DNA of 64,000 nucleotides from contig NC_042524.1 of assembly GCF_900963305.1 (NCBI RefSeq), positions 384,501 to 448,500 on the forward strand. Reading direction: 5' to 3'. Positions 42,499 to 55,700 of the stretch are shown here, piece after piece (within the stretch, counting starts at the first letter, position 1; the number at the start of each line of letters is the position of its first letter). The translations under genes and the position numbers were made by a program. Under the pieces are notes generated by a model. The model was not told the origin of the DNA and did not search any database. It was given only the letters and a program-made list of their open reading frames with translations. This stretch comes from Echeneis naucrates. Its lineage: Eukaryota > Chordata > Actinopteri > Carangiformes > Echeneidae.

Positions 42499-43052
42499 AC
42501 TCTGGTGGACTGTGGTGGACTGTAGTGGACTGTAGTGGACTGTATTGGACTGTAGTGTACTGGTAGTCTCTGGTGGACTCTGGTGGACTCTGGTGGACTG
42601 TAGTGGACTGTAGTGGACTGTATTGGACTGTAGTGTACTGGTAGTCTCTGGTAGTCTCTGGTGGACTCTGGTGGACTCTGGTGGACTGTAGTGGACTGTA
42701 GTGGACTGTAGTGGACTGTATTGGACTGTAGTGTACTGGTAGTCTCTGGTAGTCTCTGGTGGACTCTGGTGGACTCTGGTGGACTGTAGTGGACTGTAGT
42801 GGACTGTATTGGACTGTAGTGTACTGGTAGTCTCTGGTGGACTCTGGTGGACTCTGGTGGACTGTAGTGGACTGTAGGGGACTGTGGTGGGCTGTAGTGG
42901 ACTGTAGTGGACTGGTAGTCTCTGGTAGTCTCTGGTGGACTCTGGTGGACTCTGGTGGACTGTAGTGGACTGTAGGGGACTGTGGTGGGCTGTAGTGGAC
43001 TGTAGTGGACTGGTAGTCTCTGGTGGACTGTGGTGGATTCTGGTGGATTCTA
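42499..43052. repeat. Minisatellite of TGGACTGTAG / TGGACTCTGG units
   Basis: Ten-base units TGGACTGTAG and TGGACTCTGG alternate with a marker block GTGTACTGGTAGTCTCTGG. The whole mix repeats about five times as a block of roughly 100-120 bp, so it is a two-level repeat. It lies in intron 1 of serpinf1 if the leader exon is correct. Confidence 0.95.
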
Positions 43053-43391
43053 TCCAGTCAAAGATGAAAACTCCAGTCTTTTTTGTATCCTTCGTTTAAA
43101 ATACAAAACTACACACAAACTTTGCTAAGAGATCCAACTGCTTTGTGTGTCTGTGTGTGTGTGGTCTGAGGTTTAAAAGAATCCTGTTTGTGTTAAACTT
43201 CCATGTCCACGTGTGTAGAAGAACAATAGAACATTTATGTTTATACAACAGTGCCCGTCTGTGTGTGTGTGTGTGTGTGTGTGTCTGTCAAACACAGACT
43301 AGAGCTGATGACAACTCTCCTCAGTGGGTCTGTAAATCTGGACCTGCAGTCCCTCTGCTGACCATCAGGGGACTTAGAGAAGTCATGTTGT

Positions 43392-43451
43392 ATTGAAGTC
43401 TATGGGAAAATGTCCCTCCTCCTCCCTGATGAGTTTCTGGTCTCAGTCTGA
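43392..43451 (+). repeat. Dispersed repeat family A, copy 2
   Basis: GAAGTCTATGGGAAAATGTC followed by CCTCCTCCTCCCTGATGAG and GGTCTCAGTCTG, the reverse complement of the copy at 15918-15990. It lies in intron 1 of serpinf1. Confidence 0.75.
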
Positions 43452-43595
43452 AACATTCAGAGGGAAAGGGGAGGGGTTAGGGGCGGGGCTATTGTGTGAC
43501 TGACAGATTGGACCTCCCAATCTGGATCAACACAGAGCAGGTCAGATCCGCCTTCTGTTCAACCTGGTTTTAACTCTTCATGTTTATCTTTCAGG

Positions 43596-46577
43596 ATGAA
43601 GAGAAGTGTTTTCCTGCTGCTGTTTGGAGTCCTGAGCTTCTGTCAGGCTCAGGTATCCCCTCACCTGCATCCATGGTTACCCACATGTCAATAAACCAGC
43701 ATCCAACATGTCCCAGCATGCATTGCATCAATAATGAAAATGAAATGAGAATGACAGTTTAAGCTCATGGTACAAAATAATTTGAGAATGTTCTGAACAA
43801 TGTAGAACCTGAAGTGGGAACCAATCAGACAGACTCAGAAAATGAGAGGAGTATTTTCTCTCACCGGTTGACGTCAGAGCGACATCACATAACCATAAAC
43901 ATAGTTACCCAGACTGCTTTCCAATCGTTTCAACTTTCACTCTACGAAAAGCTTTAACTCAAAGTTTCTGAGGTCTGGTCTTCTGTTCCAGTCGGACAGT
44001 GGCGGCGAGGAGACCGGTGGGGATGAGGAACATGTGGAGCTCTTCACCACGCCCACAACCAAGATGGCTGCCGCCACCTCGGACTTTGGCTACAACCTGT
44101 TCCGTGCCCTGGGGAGCCGCGAAACCACGTCCAACATCTTCCTGTCGCCCATCAGTGTGTCCGCAGCACTGACGCAACTGTCCATGGGTGAAGACACAAA
44201 CTCACAACAAACACCAAACCGGAGCTTCGGCTCCAGCTGCTGGTCAGATCCAGCTGTTGGTCCGATCCGTCCACTGGTCCGATCTGGCTGCTGGTGTGTT
44301 CCAGCTGTTGGTCTGATCCAGTTGCTGGTCCGATCCAGCTGCTGGGCCGATCCGGCCACTGGTCCGATCTGGCTGCTGGTCTGTTCCAGCTGTTGGTCCG
44401 CTCCGTCCACTGGTCTGAACTGGCCGCTGGTCTGATCCAGCTGCTGGTCTGTTCTGGTTGTTGGTCCGATCTGGCTGCTGGTCTGTTCCAGCTGTTGGTC
44501 CAATCTGTCTGCTGGTCCGATCCGGCTGTTGGTCTGATCTGGCTGCTGGTCTGTTCCAGCTGTTGGTCCGATCTGGCTGTTGGTCCGAGTCGACCGCTGG
44601 TCCGATCTGGCTGAGACCAGCTCTTTGTTTCATGTTCTGTTCATGTTCAAGTTCTTTGATTGTTTCATGTGTGGGCTGTTTGTGCTCTTTTCTTCTTCAT
44701 GTGTTTATTCTGCGACTGTTCATAGTGACAGTATTATAAAGACTTCTGCCTCAGTCCTGAACCAGCGTGGGGACTCGCTGAAGGTGTTCAGAATGGATTT
44801 AAAAAGGATTTATGGGTTCAGGTACAGTGGAGTAAGAATCCCCTCTGTAGAAATAAACAAAGAGGAGCACAGCAGATATCTGTCCAGTCGCAGGATGTTT
44901 CTGGCTGGTTCTCAACACAAAAAAGGAATCTTGTCAGAAATTTTTGACTCGCGTAACCTGAAACTTGTCTCTCAGGAGCGTCTGAGCGAGCCGAGCGGCA
45001 GCTGTTCAGGGCTCTGAGGTACCACACCCTGCAGGATCCTCAGCTCCACCTGACCCTGAAGAACCTGCTGGCTTCAGTCAAGACGCCTGGAAAAGGCCTG
45101 AGCATCGCTGCACGCCTCTACCTGGCACGACGTGAGTTCATGTGGACAACCACATGGAATTATTCTGAGCTGGAAACTGTTTTCCAACTCATGACCTTTA
45201 AAAGAAAACTCAGATAATTCAAGTTGGATGTTGCAGGAAATCAAAAGCTAAACTGGAATATTGGAAGTAACATTTTCTGGAAAATCAGCAAACGATGTTG
45301 AGTTAGAGGGTCAGACACAGAGAGACAATGTGGAACACATTAAAAACTTGGACCAAGACATAAATAAAACCTGATCTTCCTCTTTGTTGTTAGGACTCCG
45401 TCTGAAGCAGGACTTCTTCGGACTTGTGGAGCAACAGTATGGAGTCCGTCCAAAGGCGCTGCAGGGAGGAACCAAAGACCTGAAAGAAATCAACGACTGG
45501 GTGTCTCAGGAGACGGGCGGGAAGGTGCAGCGCTTCCTGACCAAAGGCCTCCCCCGAGTCCCCGGAGTGAACACCATGAGCGCTGCCTACTTTAAAGGTA
45601 GGTCCTGCTGGTGGACAGTCGGAGATGGACGCTGTTGGAGGTCACTGGTGACTTCTGTCTCATCTGTCTCTGATCAGGGAAGTGGGTGACTCGGTTCAGT
45701 CAGAATGGAGTGATGGAGAACTTCCAGGTAGACGGCGGCGCTCCTGTCCAAGTTTCCATGATGAAACAGGACAACTATCCTGTGAAGATGGGAGCCGACT
45801 CAGATCTGAGCTGCACGGTGAGTTTTCCTGCTGTGGAACATTTGAAGATCTAAACTCCAGCAGTTGATTCTGGATTCTCCTCCGCAGATCGCTCAGATCC
45901 AGATGCAGGACGACATCAGCATGTTCATCTTCTTACCCGATGCGGTGACGTCCAACATGACGCTGCTGGAGGAAAGTCTGACGGCTGAGTTCGTCCAGGA
46001 CTTGTCCATGACACTCCTCCCGGCCAAGGTGTCCCTGACTCTGCCCACCCTGAGGCTCAGCTACTCCTCAGACCTGCTGCCTCTGCTCGCTGACCTGGGT
46101 GAGTCCACAACCCAGCAACTGTTAGATTTGTCAGAGGAGCAGGAGACCAGTGCATTTAAACTAAGTTTGACTAGAACCAAAAACTGAGCCTGAAAAGTCC
46201 GAATCCAGACCTGCAACCTGGAAACACGTGACAGATGGGAACAGGAAAGACTGACGTGACCATCTTCTGTATCTGTTCTTGATCCTGCGCCTTCAAAGGT
46301 TCCTTCCATCCTCTTCCTCCCTGCAGGTCTCTCTGAGTGGCTGGACAACCCAGACTTGGAGAAGATCTCGGCTCAGCCCACCAAGGTTGCCAGTCTCCAT
46401 CACAAGGCTGTCATGGAAACGGCTCCCGAGGGGAACCAGTATGCAAGCGCCACCTCCACACTCAGCCACCTGACGTACAGGGTGGACCGCCCCTTCCTCT
46501 ACCTGATCCGGGACGAGGCGTCGGGGGCGCTGCTCTTCATCGGCCGGGTGGTCAACCCCAAAGACCTTAGAATATAG
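43596..46577 (+). CDS. serpinf1: Pigment epithelium-derived factor (serpin F1)
   Basis: Seven coding exons in phase give 404 residues (human 418): 43596-43652, 43992-44187, 44976-45131, 45394-45597, 45678-45817, 45888-46098 and 46327-46577. A signal peptide (MKRSVFLLLFGVLSFCQAQ) and an acidic stretch lead into TTKMAAATSDFGYNLFRAL, NIFLSPISVSAALTQLSMG, LKEINDWVSQETGGKV and the end RPFLYLIRDEASGALLFIGR. Human PEDF is a secreted non-inhibitory serpin, neurotrophic and anti-angiogenic. The hinge here reads APEGNQYASAT, with Asn where inhibitory serpins have Thr or Ser after the conserved EG, which fits a non-inhibitory role. It lies 2.6 kb after serpinf2 on the same strand, as in other vertebrates. 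Intron 2 holds a 17-bp minisatellite. Confidence 0.93.
44222..44612. repeat. Minisatellite, 17-bp unit (about 23 copies)
   Basis: Units of the type CTGCTGGTCCGATCTGG, with TCTGTTCCAG and CTGTTGG variants, in intron 2 of serpinf1. CTGGTC is reminiscent of the large array in slc13a5, but the unit length and flanks differ. Confidence 0.9.
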
Positions 46578-46777
46578 CACACAGCACACTAACTCTGAGG
46601 TCTGATGAGGGACGGCGGGCATTGACTCGTGATTCGGATTTGATTTGACGTGATTACGTGACTCTTCATGTTGAAACATGCTGCGATCACATTAAGCTGA
46701 TGAACACACGACGATACTCTAAACTCACCAAAGGACAGTATTTAAACAAATCAAATATTGTCATTTGTGTTCAAAGA

Positions 46778-46783
46778 AATAAA
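46778..46783 (+). terminator. Poly(A) signal of serpinf1
   Basis: AATAAA about 200 bases after the serpinf1 stop. No earlier AATAAA is evident. Confidence 0.55.
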
Positions 46784-49769
46784 ACATGACAATGAAACCA
46801 GACGAGTCTCCGACATTTTCATTGTGTTCTCCAAAGCACCAACAGAAGGGTGACGTCATGGTTGAACAGACTCCAGGAAGCTGCTGATTATTTCCCCACA
46901 TGCGACCACAAAACGCCTCCCGCAGAGTCTGATGCCAAAGAGTGCAACGCTGTTAGTTCTGTGTGTGTGTGGTAACACATGTGGTCTCAATTTTCCACAC
47001 AGGCTGAAATTCCTGAGGTTTCTGAACAACTTCCCAGAAGTCAGTGAGAAGAACAAATCCCAGACCGAGGAACATAAATGCTCCGTGTCTCCTCCTCCTC
47101 CTCCTTCTTCCTGTTAGCATGCAGGCCAAGTTATCACATTTTTGCAGGTTCGAGTCCAGCCTGGTGACCTTTGCTGCAGGTCGTTTCCCCTGTTTCCTCT
47201 CTGCCATCAGAATAAAAAGGTTTAAATTTCCTTTTTTTTATGTAACCACAGCATGTGCTGATGAGCCGGACCAACAAGTCCAGATCCAGGTGGGCTCCAC
47301 CTCACAATGATCTGCTGCTAAAGTCAGTTCAGCTTCAGGGGTCTAGAGGAGTCCAGACCAGGATCAGATGGCCATCATGTTCACTTGATGACAACTGGAA
47401 GAAGCTCATGAACTCACTCTGATTGTCTCATTTCTATTATGAACTCTTTTGTCAAGCTCAGATTTCACACCAAACATTTTCTTTTCTGATTCTGCAAAGA
47501 AACGACAGTTTGTCCTTTTTTTACATGAACTCTCCACCAGAGGGCGACACATGTTCAGTAAAAAGTTTCATCAGCAGCTAAAATCAAGCCAAACAGAGAA
47601 CTGCTTCACTTCCTGCTCCCCAGAGGATCACCTCCCCTCAGTTTAAAAAGATGAACCTTTAACTGCTACAAGGAGATACTGCCTCTGGAGTGAAGGCCAT
47701 CTGAGGACAAAGGTTGAGGTCAGAAGTCATGAGATGGAGTCTCAGACCAAACCTTATTCCTCTTTCGGGGTTAATGAGTCTGTGACCTCATGACCCTCAG
47801 GCCGAACGCCATGAAATCCGATGGATGATGTCACACCAGACATGGATCCCAGGTGATCTTCAGAGATTTGAGACACTGAAAGAGAAATTTTGTAAAACTA
47901 CGACGGGTTGGAAGTGATGTAAAAACCACCTGATAGGAAGTGTCTGAGGGGAGGAGAAGGCTGCAATGTCAGCGTGATGTAACAACGTCCTTTAAGATTT
48001 GATAGCATTAGCTAGCAGCCAGGATCTGCACAGTGTGGAGGGCCCTGCCGTAAGTCCACAGCAACAGGAGGGACGGGGCAGTCCAAACCATCTCTACGAT
48101 GAGACGGTTTACAGAAACTGTGTTCGCATGTAGTGCGAACATGAGTCCACTCAAATCAAATCAAGTCAGATTTATTTGTTACATCAAGGCACTTTACATA
48201 CAGAGCAGGTCTGGACCAAACTCTTTAGAAAATGATTTAAAGAGACCAACAGAGCAGGAAAAACTTCCTTTAGGAGGCAGAGACCTCGGGCAGAACCAGG
48301 CCGGGGGGGTCCACACGACACCTCTGTGATCAGCTGAGTCAGATAAGTGGCTGAGACGTCCTCACTTCCTCTTCCTCTGCAGACCGTCTGCTGTCCTCAT
48401 GAGGAAACCGGCCTTTAGACTGAAGATCAGTTTCCTGTCTCTCTGTCACAAGACGGCAGCGTGTCAAATCGTCATGTATGTCAGACATATCAGTCTTATT
48501 TCATATGAAAGTGGTTTGTTTTGTGCACAGAATCATGTTTTAAGCTGATTTATCTGAAAAAGTTATTTAATGAAATTATTTAAAAGAATATAAAAAAATA
48601 AGACAATAATTTAACTGCGATCAGATCCACAGTTTACAGTAAATGTTTTTTTGTTGAGGGATCGATATCCACTAAAAATGAACATCTGCTTTGAGACAGT
48701 ATGAAGCGAGTGAACGTTAGATGCGGAGTGTTGAAGCTTCAGAGCTGGCGTTCCTTTGGTAGCTCCACACGTCTCAACCTGCTGCTGATGGCTGTTGTCA
48801 AACTGTCACACGTTTCTCTGCCAGTGTCATCAAACTGCTGTCTGGACTTGTCTCTGTGTGCAGATCATAACAGGAATGTCGAGCAAACCTCAGATTAAAC
48901 TCTCAGTGAGGTCACTTCAGGTTTGATCAGGGATTAAAATACTGCTTGAACCAGAACAATGATCTGTGTCCGGTTTTATTAAAAAACTGGCCTGAAGATT
49001 CTGAGCACAATCTGAGAATCACAGTTTTACATTCAAACATTCATGAAATTACAGAAGTCTCTTCATCCTCATATGGAGATAATGTTGTTGCCTTTCATTC
49101 AGCAGACAGAGCTCCACAAAATATATCTGATATATTCTCTCCAGTCGACACAATAAAAACGTTTCATGTAAAAAACTGCAGTATAAAAGACGATCATTCT
49201 TTTATATTCTTTACTTAAAAATATACTGTTGATTGTAATTTTCATAGAAGAAGCTCAGTTTCATGTTTACAGAGTAAAAAAATGTGAAAATGAAAGTTCA
49301 GGCTTTCAAACTCAAAGGCACATTTTTGACAACATTCACTTTTGTTCTAAATCTCATAGAATCACAGTTTCCGTGATGCTTCCTGCAGCATGAAGCATGC
49401 TAATCTGGCACAGTTGCTCTCATGGTGCTCAAATGGCTACTAATGCGGAGCTAACATGGGTGCTAACATTGCTAATAAAAAGTTGAACAGCTCACCCTGA
49501 AAGATCACAGTGGCCTGACTGTATCTGTAGAAGAATTTGGAAATTTTCCCATTCACTTCAATACAGTCAGGTTTCTTTGAGCAGCATATAGTGGCCGTTA
49601 GAGGAACTGCAGCTTATTTATCATCAGCACCAGAATGTAGATTTATACTCATATAAAAACAGTGCGTTAATGAAAATGTGGATAAAAAAGCATCGGAGAC
49701 TGAAGATCAGCTCAGGAGGAAAACTCCACACACCATCGACCTGCCGCCAATCCAGGTCCTCATCCTCCC
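46784..49769. other. Intergenic between convergent serpinf1 and slco2b1
   Basis: No exon was recognised on either strand. It contains an interspersed repeat fragment (48148-48305) and AT-rich DNA toward the slco2b1 3' end. Confidence 0.5.
48148..48305. repeat. Teleost interspersed repeat fragment
   Basis: The order TCAAATCAAGTCAGATTTAT, AAGGCACTTTACATACAGAG, AACTTCCTTTAGGAGGCAGA and CCTCGGGCAGAACCAGGC is a pattern I recall as widespread in fish genomes. It is a non-autonomous or LINE-tail type repeat. The exact family was not determined. Confidence 0.6.
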
Positions 49770-52700
49770 TCAGGTCTTGATGCTCTGCAGTTCTTTCTCT
49801 TTTGATGAGCTGCTCTCCGCTGGCTTCTGCTCGCTCACAAGCTCGTACCTTCCTTTGCTGCTCGGTTCTGGTTCCTGAAGTAAAGACTTGCGAAGGACCA
49901 CGATGGTCAGCAGGAAGCAGAGGAGACCACCACACACGAAGACCACCTGCAGACCCAGAAACCTGCACAGAGACACAGCCAGTCAGGTCTCAATGTTGGG
50001 GACCTGGTCCAGGTCCAGAAGAAAGTCTGCTGGAAACCGGGTCAGACTGCCAGGACCACCTGTTAGTTCTTATGACTCTGAATGTTTCCTTTTACTCCAA
50101 AGAAAAGTTCCTCTCATGTGTTTGGATTGTTTTGTTAATGATCTGCTCCAAATATCTGATTGTCTTTACAACACAATAAACTCAGAAACATACAGGACTG
50201 ATCCAGAGACTCTGATTGGCTGTCACATCACCCACCGGAGCCAATAGGAGTGTCTGATGTGGAGACGTGACTCTGGAGGTCACTATTGAAGATGGAAGAT
50301 TAGAATCAAAGTAAAGCAACAACTGAACTTGTCGGGAAAGTTTCAGACTTGTCACAAAAATGTTTCTTTTCTTCAGTTTGTTGTTGACTGAGAAAAAAAA
50401 TGTGATGAGGCAACATGTTGGTCAGATTCAGTTCAGCAGTTCAGGTGAATGCTTCCGAAGCAAAGCGTGAACTGCTCCGACATGTTTGTGCTGCTGACGG
50501 AGGAGTCGGTTCCCTGGTTGGGCTTCTGGGCTGCAGGACAGATTCCACGTTCATTTCTTCAGCAAACAGCAAACTTGTTCTCACTTGTCAGGACTTCATA
50601 CCTTTTGGCACCAGAACACGTCCAACCAGCTGTGAGGAGCTGAGTGGAGGTCTGATGAAACAGCATCTCGCGTAATCAGACTGTCAGACTAAATGAAAAG
50701 GCAGCAGGTCTATCCTCTGTGCATCATGAATGTTCATGTTGTCAGACAAATCAACACATTTGTTCATTTCGTTGACTCTGGAGGAAACTGATCCCTGCTG
50801 GATCTGGACTCACCTCTGTCTGAAGCGGTCCAGGTTGTAGTACTGACAGGAGGTCTGCTGGCCACACTTTCTGCCCCACAGGATGCAGGTGGTGTCGATG
50901 ACGCTGCCGTACAACACGGGGCCGGGCATGAACGCTGCTCAGAGAGGACACAGGTCAAAGGTTAGGAACAGGGTCATCTGCTGGGGAGCGTGATCTGACA
51001 ATCTGACAACTCAGAAAAAAGGGGTGGGGGCGCTTAAGTCCTCAAGGTTCATCATCTGGGGAATCAATCCGATTCACTAACGGTCAGACCGGCTGAGAGG
51101 TCGGCTGTGGACTCACCCAGAACCCTGAACAGCATGTACTGAACTCCCACTGCGAAGGACTTGTCCTCTGTGGGCACCGTCCTGCAGAGACAGACAGAGA
51201 CAGATGGGGACAGATGGACTGCCTTTGAACCTGGAGACAGACTCTGGTCTGCTGACAAAGACAGGCAGTTTATGTTGTCTTTGTGTTGTGTTGATTTCAT
51301 CACGATTAAATCTGAGCAGAAATGACTTCTGAGACATCGCTGGACTCTAAACCGGTTTTCATACCTGAGGATCATCATGTAGGACGGAGTCTGGGAGAAG
51401 GAGGCCACGAAGCTGGTGATGCCCAGGAGCGCCACGAACGGGCGGAGGAGGTGGGTGCACCCGCTGCCGCAGGTCCCAGGGGAGGCGTGTGCAGGACCAC
51501 CAAGACCGCCAACACAGCGGCAATCAGTGTAGTTCTGCACACACACAGAGACAGGAAAGGCTGAGCTACGACAGCAGAAACCTTTATTTTAACACCAATC
51601 AGTAAAATAAGAGTTAGTTTGTTTCCTGACATTTAAAAAATAAAAAACAGAAAGGTCTCCAAAGTGTTTGGAGCTGTGATGCATTCCCGTTTCTTCCATG
51701 TGGATGTTTGGAAAGTGATGAAATCCTCCTGAAGTGAAAGTAACACTTCTATAAAGGGTGTCACTTTTCTTCCAGTCAGCTCTGGGAATTTTCCAGGAAA
51801 AACACATTTCACTGAGCTTCACATTCTTCTGGTTTTCTAACAGGAGTCTCCTCCTGAGTTCACCAGAAACATCTGAACATTTTATCACGTCTGGGCATCT
51901 GGTCAAAACATTTTCATTTTAATTTTCTTAGAAATGTAGTACATTTTAATTTGCCTTCCAAAGATGGAGTCAAACAGTCAGACTGATCAAATCTGAAATC
52001 AGTCTCAATAAAAGTGAAAGAGCAGCTGATGTTTGTGGCCTCAACAGTTACCAGTTTTATTTCATCGAAGGATTTTCTATCATAACCGAACGATCTGCAG
52101 ACAAAGGCTGAAAATGAAATTAGAAAATAAGTCATTTACGATGAAAAGGAAACAGAACAGTTTGAATCTGGGAGGAGTCAGACTTCAGCTCTATCGAGGC
52201 GGGACAGAAGGTGACGTCAGTCTCGACAGAACATCCATCAGCTTCAGGACGAGGAGCAGAAAAAAGAGGAAGTCAGACCGGAGAGGTGGACATCGTCTTA
52301 CGGTGACTCGGCGCTCGGTGTCCATCACTGCGGCGAGGCAGCCGGCATGACAGGGAGACCTGAACTCCACGCCGTCCGAACCACAGACCGGATTAAATGC
52401 CTCCTGAGAACAATGACAGCTGGAACTGCACGACAACTGATGACTGAACAGGAAACACATAAACACATTAAAGTCTATACATCTAAAAAATGAATCAGCT
52501 TGTATTTCAGACTGAGACCATAAACTCATCAGGAAAACGTTTACTGAGGAGGACGGACATTTTCCCAGAGACTTGTCCTGGTCTGGCCCGGCAGGCTGCA
52601 GTGGAATCTCTCCCTTGTGTTTCAGATCTAGACTTCCTGTCCTTGAGTGTTTGTGTTCCTGGTCTTTGTACTTCCTGGACTTCCTGCCTGTCGGTCTTTG

Positions 52701-55700
52701 ATGTTTGGAGATTTCCTGTCCTGCCTGCTTCACTCTCTGACCTCATGTTTGTCTTAAACCTGGTCAGTCGTTCCTACCTGTCATCCGCAGGAGGGAAGAC
52801 CCCGGCGACCTTCTGAGTGGAGCAGCCAATCAGCAGCAGCGGCAGGGCGGTGAACATGCAGAGCATGATGGCTGCGGTGCACAACCTGCTGGCTCCGCTG
52901 ACAGAAAGATTCATTCTGCGCATCAGTACCCCCCCCAGGACGGTGCCCAGGACGGCCAGTGGGATACAGACTCCTCCTGAAAGACACATCCAGAAGCTGC
53001 TAGCTTAGCACGACCGACAGGCAGCTCGGGCTCAGAGACTGACGTGGACTCACCGATCATCATGGTGGAAAAGGGGACGGTCTGGCTGAACTGTCGCTCA
53101 ATGAACTTGGCCATGAAGGTGGCGAGGCCGGATAGAAGAGCGGCCAGGTTGACCTGCGCCAGGACCACCAGCAGGTAGATGGGACTCTGCAGTGTCCGCA
53201 GGGCGATTCGAGGGAAACCTGACCGACAGGAAGAATCATCAGGTCACACCTCAAAGGGCCAGTTTGCCAAATCAACCTGACAACACCTCTTCAGAAACAC
53301 TGGACCTTCAGTAACCTCCGCCGCAGCGCCAGACAGTCGTCAGAAGACTCTTACTTTTGAGGAACTGGAGGAGGGAGAGTTCCTGGATCGGGTCTGTCTG
53401 CTGCTGCTTGTCGTCCGTCCGGGACTCTTCGTCATCTGCACCATCCTGAAAAATACAGAAACAACATTACAGACCTGAAACGTCCGTCTGCAGCTGCTGG
53501 ATGTCAGAGAGCTTCAGACGGAAGACACCCGACAACTTTACAGGAGCCGGACTTTGGTTTGATGATAAAAGGATTTATTTAGCCTAAAAGAATGAAGATG
53601 AAATCCCGACTTTCAGTCTTATCTGGTCTGATGCATCAACAGTCACACAGATGTGGGAGTCTATCAGCTGCTCCACATTCCAAACTCCAACACACCGCAT
53701 GGCAGGAATTTAGACAGATACACAGCTGAAAAGATGTTTCTGGCAACAAATTTGGACTTTTGGTCCATTTCAGTTTATCTGAGACAAAATCCAGTGAGAA
53801 GCAGTTTTCACATAGACTTCAATACCCTCTGATGGTCTCTGAGGAGAATGCAGGTTTGCAGCTCCTCGTGTTCTTCCTCCAGTCAGAGAATCATCCAGAC
53901 TGAGGATGTTTCTCATGAAGAAGAAAAAGCTGATGCCAAGAAGTTTGCCAACGCCGATCCAACACAAACACACAGGAACGTTGAGTTGGACTCTGACTGG
54001 ACTCTCACCGGACTCTGACCGGACTCTGACCGGACTCTCACCGGACTCTCACTGGACTCATACCGGACTCTGACCGGACTCTCACTGGACTCCTACCGGA
54101 CTCTGACCGGACTCTGACCGGACTCTCACTGGACTCCTACCGGACTCTGACCGGACTCTTACCGGACTCTGACCGGACTCTCACTGGACTCATACCGGAC
54201 TCTGACCGGACTCTCACTGGACTCATACCGGACTCTGACCGGACTCATACCGGACTCTGACCGGACTCTGACTGGACTCTGACCGGACTCTGACCGGACT
54301 CTGACTGGACTCTGACCGGACTCTCACCGGACTCTGGCCGGACTCATACCGGACTCTGACCGGACTCTCACTGGACTCTGACCGGACTCTGACCGGACTC
54401 TGACCGGACTCTGACCGGACTCTCACTGGACTCATACCGGACTCTGACCGGACTCTCACTGGACTCTGACCGGACTCTCACTGGACTCTGACCGGACTCT
54501 GACCGGACTCTCACTGGACTCATACCGGACTCATACCGGACTCTGACCGGACTCTCACTGGACTCTGACCGGACTCTGACCGGACTCTGACCGGACTCTG
54601 ACTGGACTCTCACTGGACTCATACCGGACTCATACCGGACTCTGACCGGACTCTCACTGGACTCATACCGGACTCATACCGGACTCATACCGGACTCTGA
54701 CCGGACTCTCACTGGACTCATACCGGACTCTGACCGGACTCATACCGGACTCTGACCGGACTCTGACCGGACTCTGACCGGACTCTGACCGGACTCTCAC
54801 TGGACTCATACCGGACTCTGACCGGACTCATACCGGACTCATACCGGACTCTGACCGGACTCTCACTGGACTCCTACCGGACTCTGACTGGACTCTGACC
54901 GGACTCATACCGGACTCTGACCGGACTCTGACCGGACTCTCACTGGACTCCTACCGGACTCTGACTGGACTCTGACCGGACTCATACCGGACTCTGACCG
55001 GACTCTGACCGGACTCTGACCGGACTCTCACTGGACTCTGACCGGACTCTCACTGGACTCATACCGGACTCTGACCGGACTCTGACCGGACTCTCACTGG
55101 ACTCTGACCGGACTCTGACCGGACTCTCACTGGACTCATACCGGACTCTGACCGGACTCTGACCGGACTCTCACTGGACTCTGACCGGACTCTGACCGGA
55201 CTCTCACTGGACTCATACCGGACTCTGACCGGACTCTGACCGGACTCTGACCGGACTCTCACTGGACTCTGACTGGACTCCTACCGGACTCTCACTGGAC
55301 TCATACCGGACTCTGACCGGACTCTGACCGGACTCTGACCGGACTCCTACCGGACTCTCACTGGACTCATACCGGACTCTGACCGGACTCATACCGGACT
55401 CTGACCGGACTCTGACCGGACTCTGACCGGACTCTGACCGGACTCTCACTGGACTCATACCGGACTCTGACCGGACTCATACCGGACTCTGACCGGACTC
55501 TGACCGGACTCTCACTGGACTCCTACCGGACTCTGACTGGACTCTGACCGGACTCATACCGGACTCTGACCGGACTCTGACCGGACTCTCACTGGACTCC
55601 TACCGGACTCTGACTGGACTCTGACCGGACTCATACCGGACTCTGACCGGACTCTGACCGGACTCTCACTGGACTCATACCGGACTCTGACCGGACTCTG

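Noticed and set aside
44034-44633. ORF reading on from serpinf1 exon 2 into CWSDPAVGPI-type repeats
   Set aside because: The donor at 44188 ends the exon in the correct serpin phase; the rest is the 17-bp intronic minisatellite.
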